Shown piece by piece: positions 1 to 6,898 of a stretch of 10,775 nt of DNA. The translations under genes and the position numbers were made by a program. The stretch covers positions 1 to 10,775 of the forward strand of contig DLMX01000044.1 of the NCBI GenBank assembly GCA_002479405.1, given 5' to 3'. How positions within the stretch are numbered: the first letter of the stretch is position 1; each line of letters starts with the position of its first letter. Source of the DNA: Methylophilaceae bacterium UBA7525. Its GTDB lineage: Bacteria; Pseudomonadota; Gammaproteobacteria; Burkholderiales; Methylophilaceae. The notes under the pieces were generated by a model. It saw only the letters and a program-made list of their open reading frames with translations. It had not been told where the DNA came from and made no database searches.

Positions 1-273
1 GCACACCGCCGGGCTCTGGCCGTGGTCCTGGTGCATGACGATGGGGATGTTCGGGTAGGCTTCGACGGCGGCGTCGATGAGGTGGCGAAGGAAGGCTTCG
101 CCGGCGTATTTACGCGCGCCGGCCGAGGCCTGCATGATCACCGGACTGTCGCATTCGGCAGCCGCTTCCATGATGGCCTGGACCTGTTCGAGGTTGTTCA
201 CGTTGAAGGCGGGCAGGCCGTAACTGTGTTCGGCCGCGTGGTCGAGCAGCTGGCGCATGGAAACGAGGGGCAT
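1..273 (-). CDS. fba: Class II fructose-1,6-bisphosphate aldolase, N-terminal part (cut by window edge)
   Basis: This is the first 91 codons of a zinc-dependent class II aldolase, which reversibly cleaves fructose-1,6-bisphosphate into dihydroxyacetone phosphate and glyceraldehyde-3-phosphate in the cytoplasm. The protein opens MPLVSMRQLLDHAAEHSYGL, followed by PAFNVNN at 21-27 and ASAGARKY at 49-56. HQDHG at 81-85 has the expected catalytic Asp83 and zinc-ligand His84. This N-terminus resembles the 'Calvin-cycle' subtype of class II aldolases (CbbA-like) rather than E. coli FbaA; that subtype call is from memory. The ATG at 273 follows a GGAG Shine-Dalgarno about 8 bases upstream. It lies downstream of pyk on the same strand, so it is probably the last visible gene of the gap-pgk-pyk-fba set. 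The rest lies outside the window, so integrity cannot be judged. Confidence 0.93.
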   Translation of the reverse strand, partial: MPLVSMRQLLDHAAEHSYGLPAFNVNNLEQVQAIMEAAAECDSPVIMQASAGARKYAGEAFLRHLIDAAVEAYPNIPIVMHQDHGQSPAVC

Positions 274-292
274 GGGTTTCTCCGGGAGGGGG

Positions 293-307
293 CGCCGGTG
301 ACCGGCG
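293..307 (-). repeat. Small hairpin in fba leader
   Basis: A perfect inverted repeat, CGCCGG-N3-CCGGCG, sits 20 bases upstream of the fba start, just before its Shine-Dalgarno. It could fold in the mRNA leader. No function is demonstrable from sequence alone. Confidence 0.45.
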
Positions 308-336
308 GTTCGATGTTCGAAAGTCGTTATTTTATC

Positions 337-372
337 CTGTCGCGCGGTGCATGCGTCATGCCGGCGCGACAG
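337..372 (-). repeat. Intercistronic hairpin between pyk and fba
   Basis: Nine-base perfect arms (337-345 with 364-372, CTGTCGCGC/GCGCGACAG) enclose a second perfect stem, GCATG-cgt-CATGC (349-361). It begins 22 bases after the pyk stop codon in transcript orientation. No U-run follows (the next bases in mRNA sense are GATAAAATAACG), so it is not a classic intrinsic terminator. A role as an mRNA processing or stability element between operon genes is inference. Confidence 0.6.
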
Positions 373-394
373 GTATGGGGCAGGCGGCCGGGCC

Positions 395-1855
395 TCAGAG
401 GCGGTCGTCCAGGGTGCCCGGGCGGTGGTGTTCGCCCACGCGCACGATCTTGAGCGTGTTGGTGCCGCCCGAGGCACCGATCGGCTCGCCGATGGTGAGC
501 ACGATGAGGTCGCCGTAGTCGACTACGCCCTGCTCGAGCAGGACCTGTTCGGCCTCCCACAGCAGTACGTCGCGGTCCTGGTGGGTCTGGCTCATCAGCA
601 ACGGGTGCACCTCGCGGTACAGCGTCATCAGATTGCGCGCCGTTACCTCCGGGGTGAGGGCATAGATCGGCACGCCGGCATTGAGCCGGCTCATCCACAG
701 TGCGGTCGACCCGGTCTGGGTGAGCGAGGCGATGGCCTTGACCTTGAGGTGGTAGGCGGTCCAGATCGCCGCCATCGCGATCGACTGGTCGATGCGGGAG
801 AACACACGGTTGAGCATCTCGCGGTCCAGTCCGATCTCGGACGACTTCTCGGCCTCCAGGCAGACCCGGCTCATCGCCTCGATGACTTCCACCGGGTACT
901 TGCCGGCGGCGGTCTCGGCCGACAGCATCACCGCGTCGGTGCCGTCGAGCACCGCGTTGGCGACGTCGAACACCTCGGCGCGGGTCGGGATCGGATTTTC
1001 GATCATCGACTCCATCATCTGCGTCGCGGTGATCACTACGCGGTTCATCTTGCGCGCCAGCTGGATCAGGTGCTTCTGCACCGGCGGCAGCGCGGCATCG
1101 CCGATCTCCACACCGAGATCGCCGCGGGCGATCATGATCACGTCGGAGGCGGCGATGATCTCCTCGATAACCGGCAGCGCCTCGGCGCGCTCGATCTTGG
1201 CGACAATGGCGCCGTAACCGCCGGCGGCACGCAGCAGATCGCGCGTCTCGTTGACGTCGGCCGCGCTGCGCGGGAAGGACAGCGCCACATAGTCGGCCTG
1301 CATTGCCGCCGCGGTCTTGATGTCTTCGCGGTCCTTGTCGGTGAGCGCCGGCGCGGTGAGGCCGCCGCCCTGGCGGTTGATGCCCTTGCGGTTGGACAGG
1401 ATGCCGCCCACCACCACACGGCAGTGGATCTCCGGGCCGTGCACCTGATCCACCCACAGCACGATGCGGCCGTCGTCCAGCAGCAGGGTGTCGCCGCGCT
1501 TCACATCCTCGGGCAGGGTCTTGTAGCTGAGGCCGACGCGGGTTTCATCGCCGTCATCGACCGGGAGCTTGGCATCGAGGATGAAGGGCTTGCCCTCTTC
1601 CAGAACGACCTTGCCGTTCTTGAAGCGCTCGACGCGGATCTTGGGGCCCTGCAGATCGGCCAGCACGCCGACCTGGCGGCCGTGGGCGCGGGCGCGGTTG
1701 CGCAGGCGCTCGACACGGTCGAGGTGTTCCTGCGCCGTGCCGTGGGAAAAATTGATGCGGACCACATCGACACCGGCCTCGATGATCTTGTCCAGCATCT
1801 TGGGGTCGTCGGTTGCCGGCCCCATGGTTGCCACTATCTTCGTTCGTCTCGACAT
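395..1855 (-). CDS. pyk: Pyruvate kinase
   Basis: Pyruvate kinase transfers phosphate from phosphoenolpyruvate to ADP, the last step of glycolysis. At 486 residues it has a typical bacterial length (about 470-480). Family motifs are intact: TKIVATMGPA (5-14), VRINFSHGT (32-40, with substrate/K+-site residues Arg33, Asn35, Ser37), the signature region IVAKIERAEA (217-226) with catalytic Lys220 and metal ligand Glu222, ARGDLGVEIG (243-252, metal ligand Asp246), ATQMMESM (277-284) and LSAETAAGKYP (311-321). The B-domain lid lies at roughly 70-165 and the C-terminal regulatory domain at about 350-486. The start at 1855 gives the canonical N-terminus. A GAGAG lies only 3 bases from the ATG and a GAGG farther up, so the ribosome site is weak. 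It lies between pgk and fba on the same strand. Its G+C (about 65-70% in sampled lines) is well above that of gap and tkt. Confidence 0.97.
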   Translation of the reverse strand: MSRRTKIVATMGPATDDPKMLDKIIEAGVDVVRINFSHGTAQEHLDRVERLRNRARAHGRQVGVLADLQGPKIRVERFKNGKVVLEEGKPFILDAKLPVDDGDETRVGLSYKTLPEDVKRGDTLLLDDGRIVLWVDQVHGPEIHCRVVVGGILSNRKGINRQGGGLTAPALTDKDREDIKTAAAMQADYVALSFPRSAADVNETRDLLRAAGGYGAIVAKIERAEALPVIEEIIAASDVIMIARGDLGVEIGDAALPPVQKHLIQLARKMNRVVITATQMMESMIENPIPTRAEVFDVANAVLDGTDAVMLSAETAAGKYPVEVIEAMSRVCLEAEKSSEIGLDREMLNRVFSRIDQSIAMAAIWTAYHLKVKAIASLTQTGSTALWMSRLNAGVPIYALTPEVTARNLMTLYREVHPLLMSQTHQDRDVLLWEAEQVLLEQGVVDYGDLIVLTIGEPIGASGGTNTLKIVRVGEHHRPGTLDDRL

Positions 1856-1881
1856 ATTCTCTCGTTTGCTCGCCTCTTAAT

Positions 1882-1920
1882 GATTCGCTGGCAGCGAATC
1901 GGGGCGGCTCGTGGCCGCCC
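1882..1920. repeat. Two adjacent perfect hairpins upstream of pyk
   Basis: Two inverted repeats sit side by side. The first is GATTCGCTG (1882-1890) against CAGCGAATC (1892-1900), with a one-base centre. The second is GGGCGGC (1902-1908) against GCCGCCC (1914-1920), with a 5-base loop. In pyk sense they lie in the mRNA leader 27-65 bases before the start codon. In the opposite sense they precede a terminator-like hairpin. The first could also be a protein-binding dyad. Confidence 0.6.
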
Positions 1921-1935
1921 GTATGGCCGACGCCG

Positions 1936-1960
1936 CGGACGACGCCCGTCCGTTTTTTTT
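1936..1960 (+). terminator. Intrinsic-terminator-like hairpin, plus strand (antisense to the operon)
   Basis: The stem CGGACG (1936-1941) pairs with CGTCCG (1947-1952) around a 5-base loop, and eight T follow (1953-1960). In RNA a G1935-U1953 wobble could extend the stem. The polarity is plus strand, opposite to pgk and pyk, so it cannot terminate the glycolytic operon. It would stop an antisense or small RNA entering from the pyk start region. On the minus strand the same bases give an A-run followed by a stem, which is not a terminator. Confidence 0.6.
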
Positions 1961-1995
1961 ATCCCGAAAAATCCATTAGGAAACGTGCCCTCGCT

Positions 1996-2072
1996 GGTTC
2001 TTTGAACCCGCGGGGGATTTTCTTCAGTCGGCAATACGAACGGTATTGCGCTCCTTCAGAAAATCCCCTGCG
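1996..2072. repeat. Cluster of inverted repeats in the pgk-pyk gap
   Basis: A short hairpin GGTTC-ttt-GAACC (1996-2008) abuts a large nested structure. In the latter, the 15-base arm 2009-2023 pairs with 2058-2072 (14 Watson-Crick pairs and one G-T pair). Inside, GCAATAC (2031-2037) pairs perfectly with GTATTGC (2043-2049). The G-T pair is a tolerated wobble only in plus-strand RNA, where it reads G-U; on the minus strand it becomes a C-A mismatch. No U-run follows on either strand. No coding function is evident here. Confidence 0.6.
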
Positions 2073-2124
2073 AATCCAAATCTCTGCGCGATCATCACGT
2101 CCCCTAATGGACTTTCCGGGATGT

Positions 2125-2165
2125 ACAACGCGCACGGCGCGTTTTTATCGCACCGTGCGCGTTGT
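2125..2165 (-). repeat. Long hairpin just downstream of pgk
   Basis: Thirteen-base perfect arms (ACAACGCGCACGG at 2125-2137 with 2153-2165) lie 16 bases after the pgk stop codon. In minus-strand RNA the pairing continues with UGCG/CGCG (one U-G wobble), giving a 17-bp stem and a 7-base AU-rich loop. On the plus strand that wobble becomes an A-C mismatch, so the structure fits the pgk transcript best. No U-run follows, so I read it as a 3'-end stabiliser, processing site or attenuating structure rather than a standard terminator. Confidence 0.65.
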
Positions 2166-2181
2166 TGGCCAGACATCAAAT

Positions 2182-3363
2182 TCAGCCCTTGGCCCGCTGT
2201 TCCAGAATCGCGACGGCGGGCAGCACCTTGCCTTCCAGGTATTCGAGGAACGCGCCGCCGGCGGTGGAGATGTAGGACACCTGGTCGTAGATGTCGTACT
2301 TCTGGATCGCGGCGATGGTGTCGCCGCCGCCGGCCAGGGTGAAGGCCTTGGTCTTGGCGATGGCCATGGCGATGGCCTTGGTGCCTTCGCCGAACTGATC
2401 GAACTCGAACACGCCGACCGGGCCGTTCCACACCACGGTGCCGGCGTTCATGATGATGTCCACCAGCTCCTGCGCACTCTTGGGGCCGATGTCGAAGATC
2501 ATGTCGTCGTCGGCCACGGCACCGGCATCCTTCAGCACGGCGGGCTCGTTGGCGTCGAACTTCTTGCCGCACACCACATCCACGGCGACCGGGATCTTGG
2601 CGCCGCGCTTGTTCATCTTTTCCATCAGCATCTGCGCGGTGGGGATCAGGTCGTTCTCGCACAGGGACTTGCCGACGTTCTTGCCGGTGGCCTTGAGGAA
2701 GGTGTTGGCGATGCCGCCGCCGACCACCAGTTGGTCAACCTTCTCCGCCAAGCTTTCCAGCACGGTCAGCTTGGTCGAAACCTTGCTGCCGCCGACAATC
2801 GCCACCATCGGCCGGGCCGGATCGAGCAAGGCCTTGGTCAGCGCATCCAGTTCTTCCTCCAGCAGCATGCCGGCCGCTGCTACCGGTGCGAATCTGGCAA
2901 TGCCGTGGGTCGAAGCTTCGGCCCGATGAGCAGTGCCGAAAGCATCCATGACGAACACATCGCACAGCCTGGCATATTTCTGTGACGTTTCATCGAGGCT
3001 CTTCTTTTCGCCTTTATTGAAGCGGCAGTTTTCCAGTAATACCAATTCACCCTCAGCCACCTCGAAACCGCCGTCCACCCAGTCCCGGACCAGGCGCACA
3101 GGTTTCCCCAGTTTGACGCTCATGACGTCGGCTACTGGCTGCAATGAATTTTCCGCAGAAAACACACCTTCTTCCGGACGCCCCAGATGCGAGGTCACCA
3201 TGACCTTTGCACCAGCCTTCAGGGCAAATTCAATGGTCGGCAAGGAAGCGGTGATACGAGCATCGGAAGTCACCTTGCCATCCTTGACCGGAACGTTAAG
3301 GTCAGAACGGATAAATACGCGCTTGCCTCGCAAATCGAGGTCGGCCATTTTGATTACGGACAT
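2182..3363 (-). CDS. pgk: Phosphoglycerate kinase
   Basis: This enzyme interconverts 1,3-bisphosphoglycerate + ADP and 3-phosphoglycerate + ATP in glycolysis, gluconeogenesis and the Calvin cycle. Its 393 residues match the usual bacterial length (about 387-400). Motifs run in order: RSDLNVP (19-25, substrate-binding Arg19, Asp21, Asn23), SHLGRP (58-63), the conserved DAFGTAHR (140-147), VGGSKVSTK (190-198), WNGPVGVFE (312-320), GGGDT (345-349) and STAGGAFLE (366-374). The ATG at 3363 is preceded by AGGGAG. It follows gap by 104 bp on the same strand and is probably cotranscribed with it. The gene is compositionally split: the first ~140 codons are roughly 45-55% G+C in sampled lines, while the remainder is about 60-68%, like pyk and fba. 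The switch falls at the DAFGTAHR block. The reading frame is unbroken. Confidence 0.97.
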   Translation of the reverse strand: MSVIKMADLDLRGKRVFIRSDLNVPVKDGKVTSDARITASLPTIEFALKAGAKVMVTSHLGRPEEGVFSAENSLQPVADVMSVKLGKPVRLVRDWVDGGFEVAEGELVLLENCRFNKGEKKSLDETSQKYARLCDVFVMDAFGTAHRAEASTHGIARFAPVAAAGMLLEEELDALTKALLDPARPMVAIVGGSKVSTKLTVLESLAEKVDQLVVGGGIANTFLKATGKNVGKSLCENDLIPTAQMLMEKMNKRGAKIPVAVDVVCGKKFDANEPAVLKDAGAVADDDMIFDIGPKSAQELVDIIMNAGTVVWNGPVGVFEFDQFGEGTKAIAMAIAKTKAFTLAGGGDTIAAIQKYDIYDQVSYISTAGGAFLEYLEGKVLPAVAILEQRAKG

Positions 3364-3467
3364 CTCTACTCCCTAAATGAATTCATATGCCAAGCTCGGA
3401 CTGAGTTGGCAAGCGAGCGGGAAGAAGCACTAGCGCAACATCGCGATTCGCCCGCGCAGTTGCCAAA

Positions 3468-4466
3468 TCAGGCGATGTGCTCGACCAGACGCATCATATT
3501 GCAGGTATACCCATACTCATTGTCGTACCAGGCAACGACCTTGACGAACGTCGGATCCAACTGGATGCCAGCGCCCGCGTCAAAAATCGATGGGCAGGTA
3601 TCGCCGCGGAAATCGGTGGAAACGACTTTCTCATCGGTAAAACCAAGCACACCCTTCAACGGACCGTTTTCCGAGGCAGCCTTCATCGCAGCAACGATCT
3701 GCTCATAAGTGGTTTCCTTTTCCAGCTCACAAGTCAGGTCAACCACGGAAACATCCGAAACCGGAATACGGAAAGCCATGCCGGTCAGTTTCTTGTTCAA
3801 TGATGGAATCACCTTGCCCACCGCCTTGGCTGCGCCGGTAGAAGAAGGAATGATGTTTTCCAGAATGCCGCGTCCACCGCGCCAATCCTTGTTGGAGGGG
3901 CCATCGACAGTTTTCTGGGTGGCCGTGGCCGCGTGTACCGTCGTCATCAGGCCACGCTTGATGCCGAAGTTGTCATGCAGCACCTTGGCGACCGGCGCCA
4001 GACCGTTGGTGGTGCAGGAAGCTGCAGAGACAATGGCCTCACCCTTGTAATCAGTATGATTCACGCCATAGACAAACATCGGCGTATCGTCCTTGGAGGG
4101 TGCGGACTGCACGACTTTCTTTGCGCCAGCCACAATATGCTTCCGGCAGGTTTCTTCGGTCAGGAAGAAACCCGTACATTCAACGACGACATCCACGCCG
4201 ACTTCGTCCCATTTGAGATTGGCCGGGTCTTTCTCTGCCGTCAGGCGGATTTTCTTGCCATTGACTACCAGATGGCTTCCATCCACGGCCACCTCACCGT
4301 TGAAACGGCCATGCACGGAATCATGCTTCAGCATGTAAGCCAGATAATCCGGCTCCAGCAAGTCGTTGATGGCGACCACTTCAATATTCTTGAAATCCTT
4401 GACCGCAGCACGAAAAGCCATGCGGCCGATACGACCAAATCCATTGATTGCAACTCGAATAGCCAT
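3468..4466 (-). CDS. gap: Glyceraldehyde-3-phosphate dehydrogenase, type I
   Basis: It oxidises glyceraldehyde-3-phosphate with phosphate and NAD(P) to 1,3-bisphosphoglycerate. The length of 332 residues is typical. NGFGRIGR (8-15) is the nucleotide-binding loop. ASCTTN (149-154) holds catalytic Cys151, with the general base His178 in TTVHAATATQ. WYDNEYGY lies near the C-terminus. Asp35 in AINDL suggests preference for NAD rather than NADP. The frame stays open upstream to an ATG at 4508, but MAIRVAINGFGRIGR beginning at 4466 is the normal N-terminus, and a GGGA lies about 11 bases before it. Its stop is 104 bp from pgk. A terminator separates it from tkt upstream, so gap probably has its own promoter in 4467-4660. 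Confidence 0.97.
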   Translation of the reverse strand: MAIRVAINGFGRIGRMAFRAAVKDFKNIEVVAINDLLEPDYLAYMLKHDSVHGRFNGEVAVDGSHLVVNGKKIRLTAEKDPANLKWDEVGVDVVVECTGFFLTEETCRKHIVAGAKKVVQSAPSKDDTPMFVYGVNHTDYKGEAIVSAASCTTNGLAPVAKVLHDNFGIKRGLMTTVHAATATQKTVDGPSNKDWRGGRGILENIIPSSTGAAKAVGKVIPSLNKKLTGMAFRIPVSDVSVVDLTCELEKETTYEQIVAAMKAASENGPLKGVLGFTDEKVVSTDFRGDTCPSIFDAGAGIQLDPTFVKVVAWYDNEYGYTCNMMRLVEHIA

Positions 4467-4550
4467 GATAAGTTTTCCCAGCCTGAACGTTTTCTGATGA
4501 GCACCCAAAACAAAATACCGCTTGAGCTACTCCGGATTTCTCAAAAATTC

Positions 4551-4562
4551 TGAATAGATTCA
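4551..4562. promoter_or_regulatory. Small dyad in the gap upstream region
   Basis: TGAAT-ag-ATTCA is a perfect 5-base dyad about 85 bp upstream of the gap start codon. It resembles half-sites of many regulators, including ArgR boxes, but the 2-base centre does not fit the ArgR spacing. I could not assign a convincing -35/-10 pair for gap nearby. Operator function is speculative. Confidence 0.25.
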
Positions 4563-4611
4563 ATACGCTTCAAAGTCCTGATTTTACAGCATCCCAGCCG
4601 GTGATGCTGCC

Positions 4612-4642
4612 ATCACAGGCTAAAAGATTCTTATCCTGTGAT
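4612..4642. repeat. Inverted repeat between the tkt terminator and gap
   Basis: ATCACAGG (4612-4619) and CCTGTGAT (4635-4642) are perfect 8-base arms around a 15-base centre, which itself contains the near-palindrome AAGATTCTT. The repeat lies about 150 bp upstream of gap. It could be an upstream operator or a hairpin. No U-run follows on either strand. Confidence 0.4.
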
Positions 4643-4662
4643 TAAGCGGACGTTATGCAGCA

Positions 4663-4695
4663 GAAAAGAAAAGAGCCTCAAAAGAGGCTCTTTTC
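4663..4695 (-). terminator. Intrinsic terminator of tkt
   Basis: In minus-strand RNA the stem GAAAAGAGCCTC pairs perfectly with GAGGCTCTTTTC (4684-4695 with 4668-4679) around a UUUU loop. It runs into further U residues interrupted by one C. It begins 17 bases after the tkt stop codon. It separates tkt from gap, implying that the two are at least partly independent transcription units. It may act weakly in the other direction too, but no plus-strand gene precedes it. Confidence 0.85.
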
Positions 4696-4711
4696 ATAGT
4701 GTCCTTAGAAA

Positions 4712-6697
4712 TTACAGGACAGACTTCACCGTAGCTACGACATTTTCAACAGTGAAGCCGAAGTGCTTCATCAGCACACCGCCTGGAGCGGATTCGCCGA
4801 AGGTATCGATACCGACGACAGCACCTTCCAGGCCGACATACTTGCGCCAGAAGTCTGGGTGAGCAGCTTCGACTGCCACACGCTTGACACCCGGAGTCAG
4901 CACGCTGTCGCGGTAAGCTTGATCCTGTGCATCGAACACGTTGGTGGACGGCATGGAAACCACGCGAACCTTGGTGCCAGCGGCATTCAATTCAGCAGCA
5001 GCCTTGACAGCCAGATCCAGTTCGGAACCGTTGGCGATGATGATGACATCAGCCTTGCCAGCCACGTCAGAGAACACATAACCACCCTTGCGGATCAGGT
5101 CAAAGTGCGCAGTATCATGCTTGATGCCCGGCAGGTTCTGACGGGACAGCACCAGACTGCTTGGACCATCGGTCTTCTCGACCGCAGCGACCCAGGCCAC
5201 TGCAGTTTCAGTGGCACTACCCGGACGCCATACTGTCATGCGTGGGATGTAACGCAGGCCTGAGGTGTTTTCCACTGGCTGGTGGGTTGGGCCGTCTTCG
5301 CCCTGACCGATGGAGTCATGGGTCAATACGTAGACCACGCGTTGCTTCATCAGCGCGGACATGCGCATGCCGTTCTTCATGTAGTCGGAGAACATATGGA
5401 AAGTACCGCCGAATGGCAGCAGACCGCCATGCAATGCCATACCATTCATGATCGCGGCCATACCGAACTCACGTACACCGTAGGAGATGTAGTTGCCTGG
5501 CTTCTTGCCATCAACGTGCGTGAAACTGCCACAGCTGGTCAGGTTGGAACCGGTCAGGTCAGCAGAACCGCCGAGAAACTCCGGCAGTGTCGGTGCAAGA
5601 GCACCGATGACGTTCTGTGAAGCTTTACGGCTGGCAACGCCTTCTGCCTTTTCATTGGTTGCAGCGATCATGGCATCGGTCACTTGCTTCCAGTTGGCTG
5701 GCAGTTCACCGGCCATACGGCGCTTGAATTCTGCAGCTTCTGCAGGGAAAGCCTTGGCATAAGCATCGAACTTGGCATTCCATTCGGCTTCAGCCTTGGC
5801 ACCCTTGGCCTTGGCATCCCAACCTTCGTAAACGTCAGCTGGAATTTCAAATGGTGCGTGCGGCCAACCAATGGCTGCACGAGTTGCAGCAACTTCATCA
5901 TCACCCAATGCAGAACCGTGGCAATCGTGAGATCCGGACTTGTTCGGGGAACCCTTGCCGATAATGGTCTTGCAGCAGATCAGGGATGGTTTGTCGGTAA
6001 CCTTCTTGGCAGCATCGACTGCAGCCTGGATAGCAGCGGAATCGTGACCGTCTACGGATTGAACATGCCAGCCGTAGGCTTCGAAACGCTTGGCTGTGTC
6101 ATCGGTATACCAGCCTTCGATGTGACCGTCGATGGAGATGCCGTTGTCGTCCCAGAACGCAACCAGCTTGCCCAGACCCCAGGTACCGGCCAGTGCACAT
6201 GCTTCGTGGGAAACGCCTTCCATCATGCAACCGTCGCCGAGGAACACGTAAGTATAGTGGTCGACGATGTCATGGCCTGGCTTGTTGAACTGGCTGGCCA
6301 GCAGCTTTTCTGCCATGGCGAAACCGACGCCGTTGGCGATACCCTGACCCAGCGGACCGGTAGTGGTTTCAACGCCAGGAGCGTAACTGTATTCAGGGTG
6401 ACCTGCGCACTTGGAATGCAGTTGACGGAAAGTCTTGATGTCGTCGATGGAGACATCATAGCCGGTCAGGTGCAGCAGGGAGTAGATGAGCATGGAACCA
6501 TGGCCGTTGGACAGAACGAAACGGTCGCGGTTTGCCCATTGCGGGTTCTTCGGGTTGTGGCTCAGGTTGTGGTTCCACACCACTTCGGCAATTTCTGCCA
6601 TGCCCATAGGGGCGCCTGGGTGGCCAGAATTTGCCTTCTGGACCGCATCCATGGACAGTGCACGGATGGCATTACATAAATCGGTACGAGTTGCCAT
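4712..6697 (-). CDS. tkt: Transketolase
   Basis: A thiamine-diphosphate enzyme that moves two-carbon ketol units between sugar phosphates in the pentose-phosphate and Calvin cycles. The length of 661 residues is typical. Visible features are KANSGHPGAPMG (21-32, His26), SNGHGS (63-68, His66), His100 in CAGHPEY, the ThDP/metal motif GDGCMMEG (154-161) running to Asn185, catalytic Glu410 in YGVREFG, THDSIGQGEDGPTHQP (459-474, His460, Asp461, His472), and a C-terminal domain from about residue 540. I chose the ATG at 6697: MATRTDLCNAIR is the standard N-terminus, and GAGGGAG sits 6 bases ahead, while an in-frame ATG at 6712 would place that site inside the gene. It precedes gap on the same strand but is followed by its own terminator. 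Confidence 0.97.
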   Translation of the reverse strand: MATRTDLCNAIRALSMDAVQKANSGHPGAPMGMAEIAEVVWNHNLSHNPKNPQWANRDRFVLSNGHGSMLIYSLLHLTGYDVSIDDIKTFRQLHSKCAGHPEYSYAPGVETTTGPLGQGIANGVGFAMAEKLLASQFNKPGHDIVDHYTYVFLGDGCMMEGVSHEACALAGTWGLGKLVAFWDDNGISIDGHIEGWYTDDTAKRFEAYGWHVQSVDGHDSAAIQAAVDAAKKVTDKPSLICCKTIIGKGSPNKSGSHDCHGSALGDDEVAATRAAIGWPHAPFEIPADVYEGWDAKAKGAKAEAEWNAKFDAYAKAFPAEAAEFKRRMAGELPANWKQVTDAMIAATNEKAEGVASRKASQNVIGALAPTLPEFLGGSADLTGSNLTSCGSFTHVDGKKPGNYISYGVREFGMAAIMNGMALHGGLLPFGGTFHMFSDYMKNGMRMSALMKQRVVYVLTHDSIGQGEDGPTHQPVENTSGLRYIPRMTVWRPGSATETAVAWVAAVEKTDGPSSLVLSRQNLPGIKHDTAHFDLIRKGGYVFSDVAGKADVIIIANGSELDLAVKAAAELNAAGTKVRVVSMPSTNVFDAQDQAYRDSVLTPGVKRVAVEAAHPDFWRKYVGLEGAVVGIDTFGESAPGGVLMKHFGFTVENVVATVKSVL

Positions 6698-6746
6698 TTC
6701 AATCTCCCTCATCTTTCAAACCGGGTTTAATAGAGAAAAGTCTGTC

Positions 6747-6768
6747 TGCCGACACTTGGTGTCAGGCA
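6747..6768. repeat. Interrupted dyad in the tkt leader
   Basis: TGCC-GACAC (6747-6755) pairs with GTGTC-a-GGCA (6759-6768), nine pairs with one bulged base and a 3-base loop. It lies about 50 bp upstream of the tkt start codon. It could be a leader hairpin or a regulator site. I do not see a clear CbbR (T-N11-A) arrangement that would justify naming the regulator. Confidence 0.4.
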
Positions 6769-6868
6769 ATCAGCCCGCTCAAATTCTTGGAATCCCCCTC
6801 AGTACAGGATATCGCCGACGTTAATGCTTGCCGCTATTTCTTTGTTATGGTCGGGGGTTTAGTGCGTA

Positions 6869-6897
6869 ATTATTGCCTAGTTAGTGATTTTCAGCAA
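6869..6897 (-). promoter_or_regulatory. Candidate sigma-70 promoter for tkt
   Basis: On the minus strand TTGCTG (6892-6897; 3 of 6 matches to TTGACA) is 17 bases from AATAAT (6869-6874; 5 of 6 matches to TATAAT). Transcription would begin near 6862, leaving a leader of about 165 bases before tkt. The spacing and -10 are good and the -35 is weak. Confidence 0.4.
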
Positions 6898-6898
6898 C

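Noticed and set aside
347..2005. A 552-codon plus-strand open frame across pyk
   Set aside because: It is fully antisense to pyk, whose motifs are all intact. G+C-rich genes commonly leave long open antisense frames, and its translation has no recognisable domain.
3379..3401. Second copy of the argA dyad, or a promoter, upstream of pgk
   Set aside because: Only one half-site-like GCATAT is present, and the TTGCCA-N17-CATATG pair matches the -10 at only 3 of 6 positions.
4467..4508. Extended N-terminus for gap from ATG 4508
   Set aside because: The extra 14 residues do not belong to the family. The standard MAIRVAINGFGRIGR begins at 4466.
5684..6679. A 331-codon plus-strand open frame inside tkt
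   Set aside because: It is antisense to a complete transketolase with all catalytic motifs, and shows no ribosome site or domain of its own.
6698..6712. Extended N-terminus for tkt from ATG 6712
   Set aside because: The Shine-Dalgarno GAGGGAG would lie inside the coding region. MATRTDLCNAIR from 6697 is the family N-terminus.
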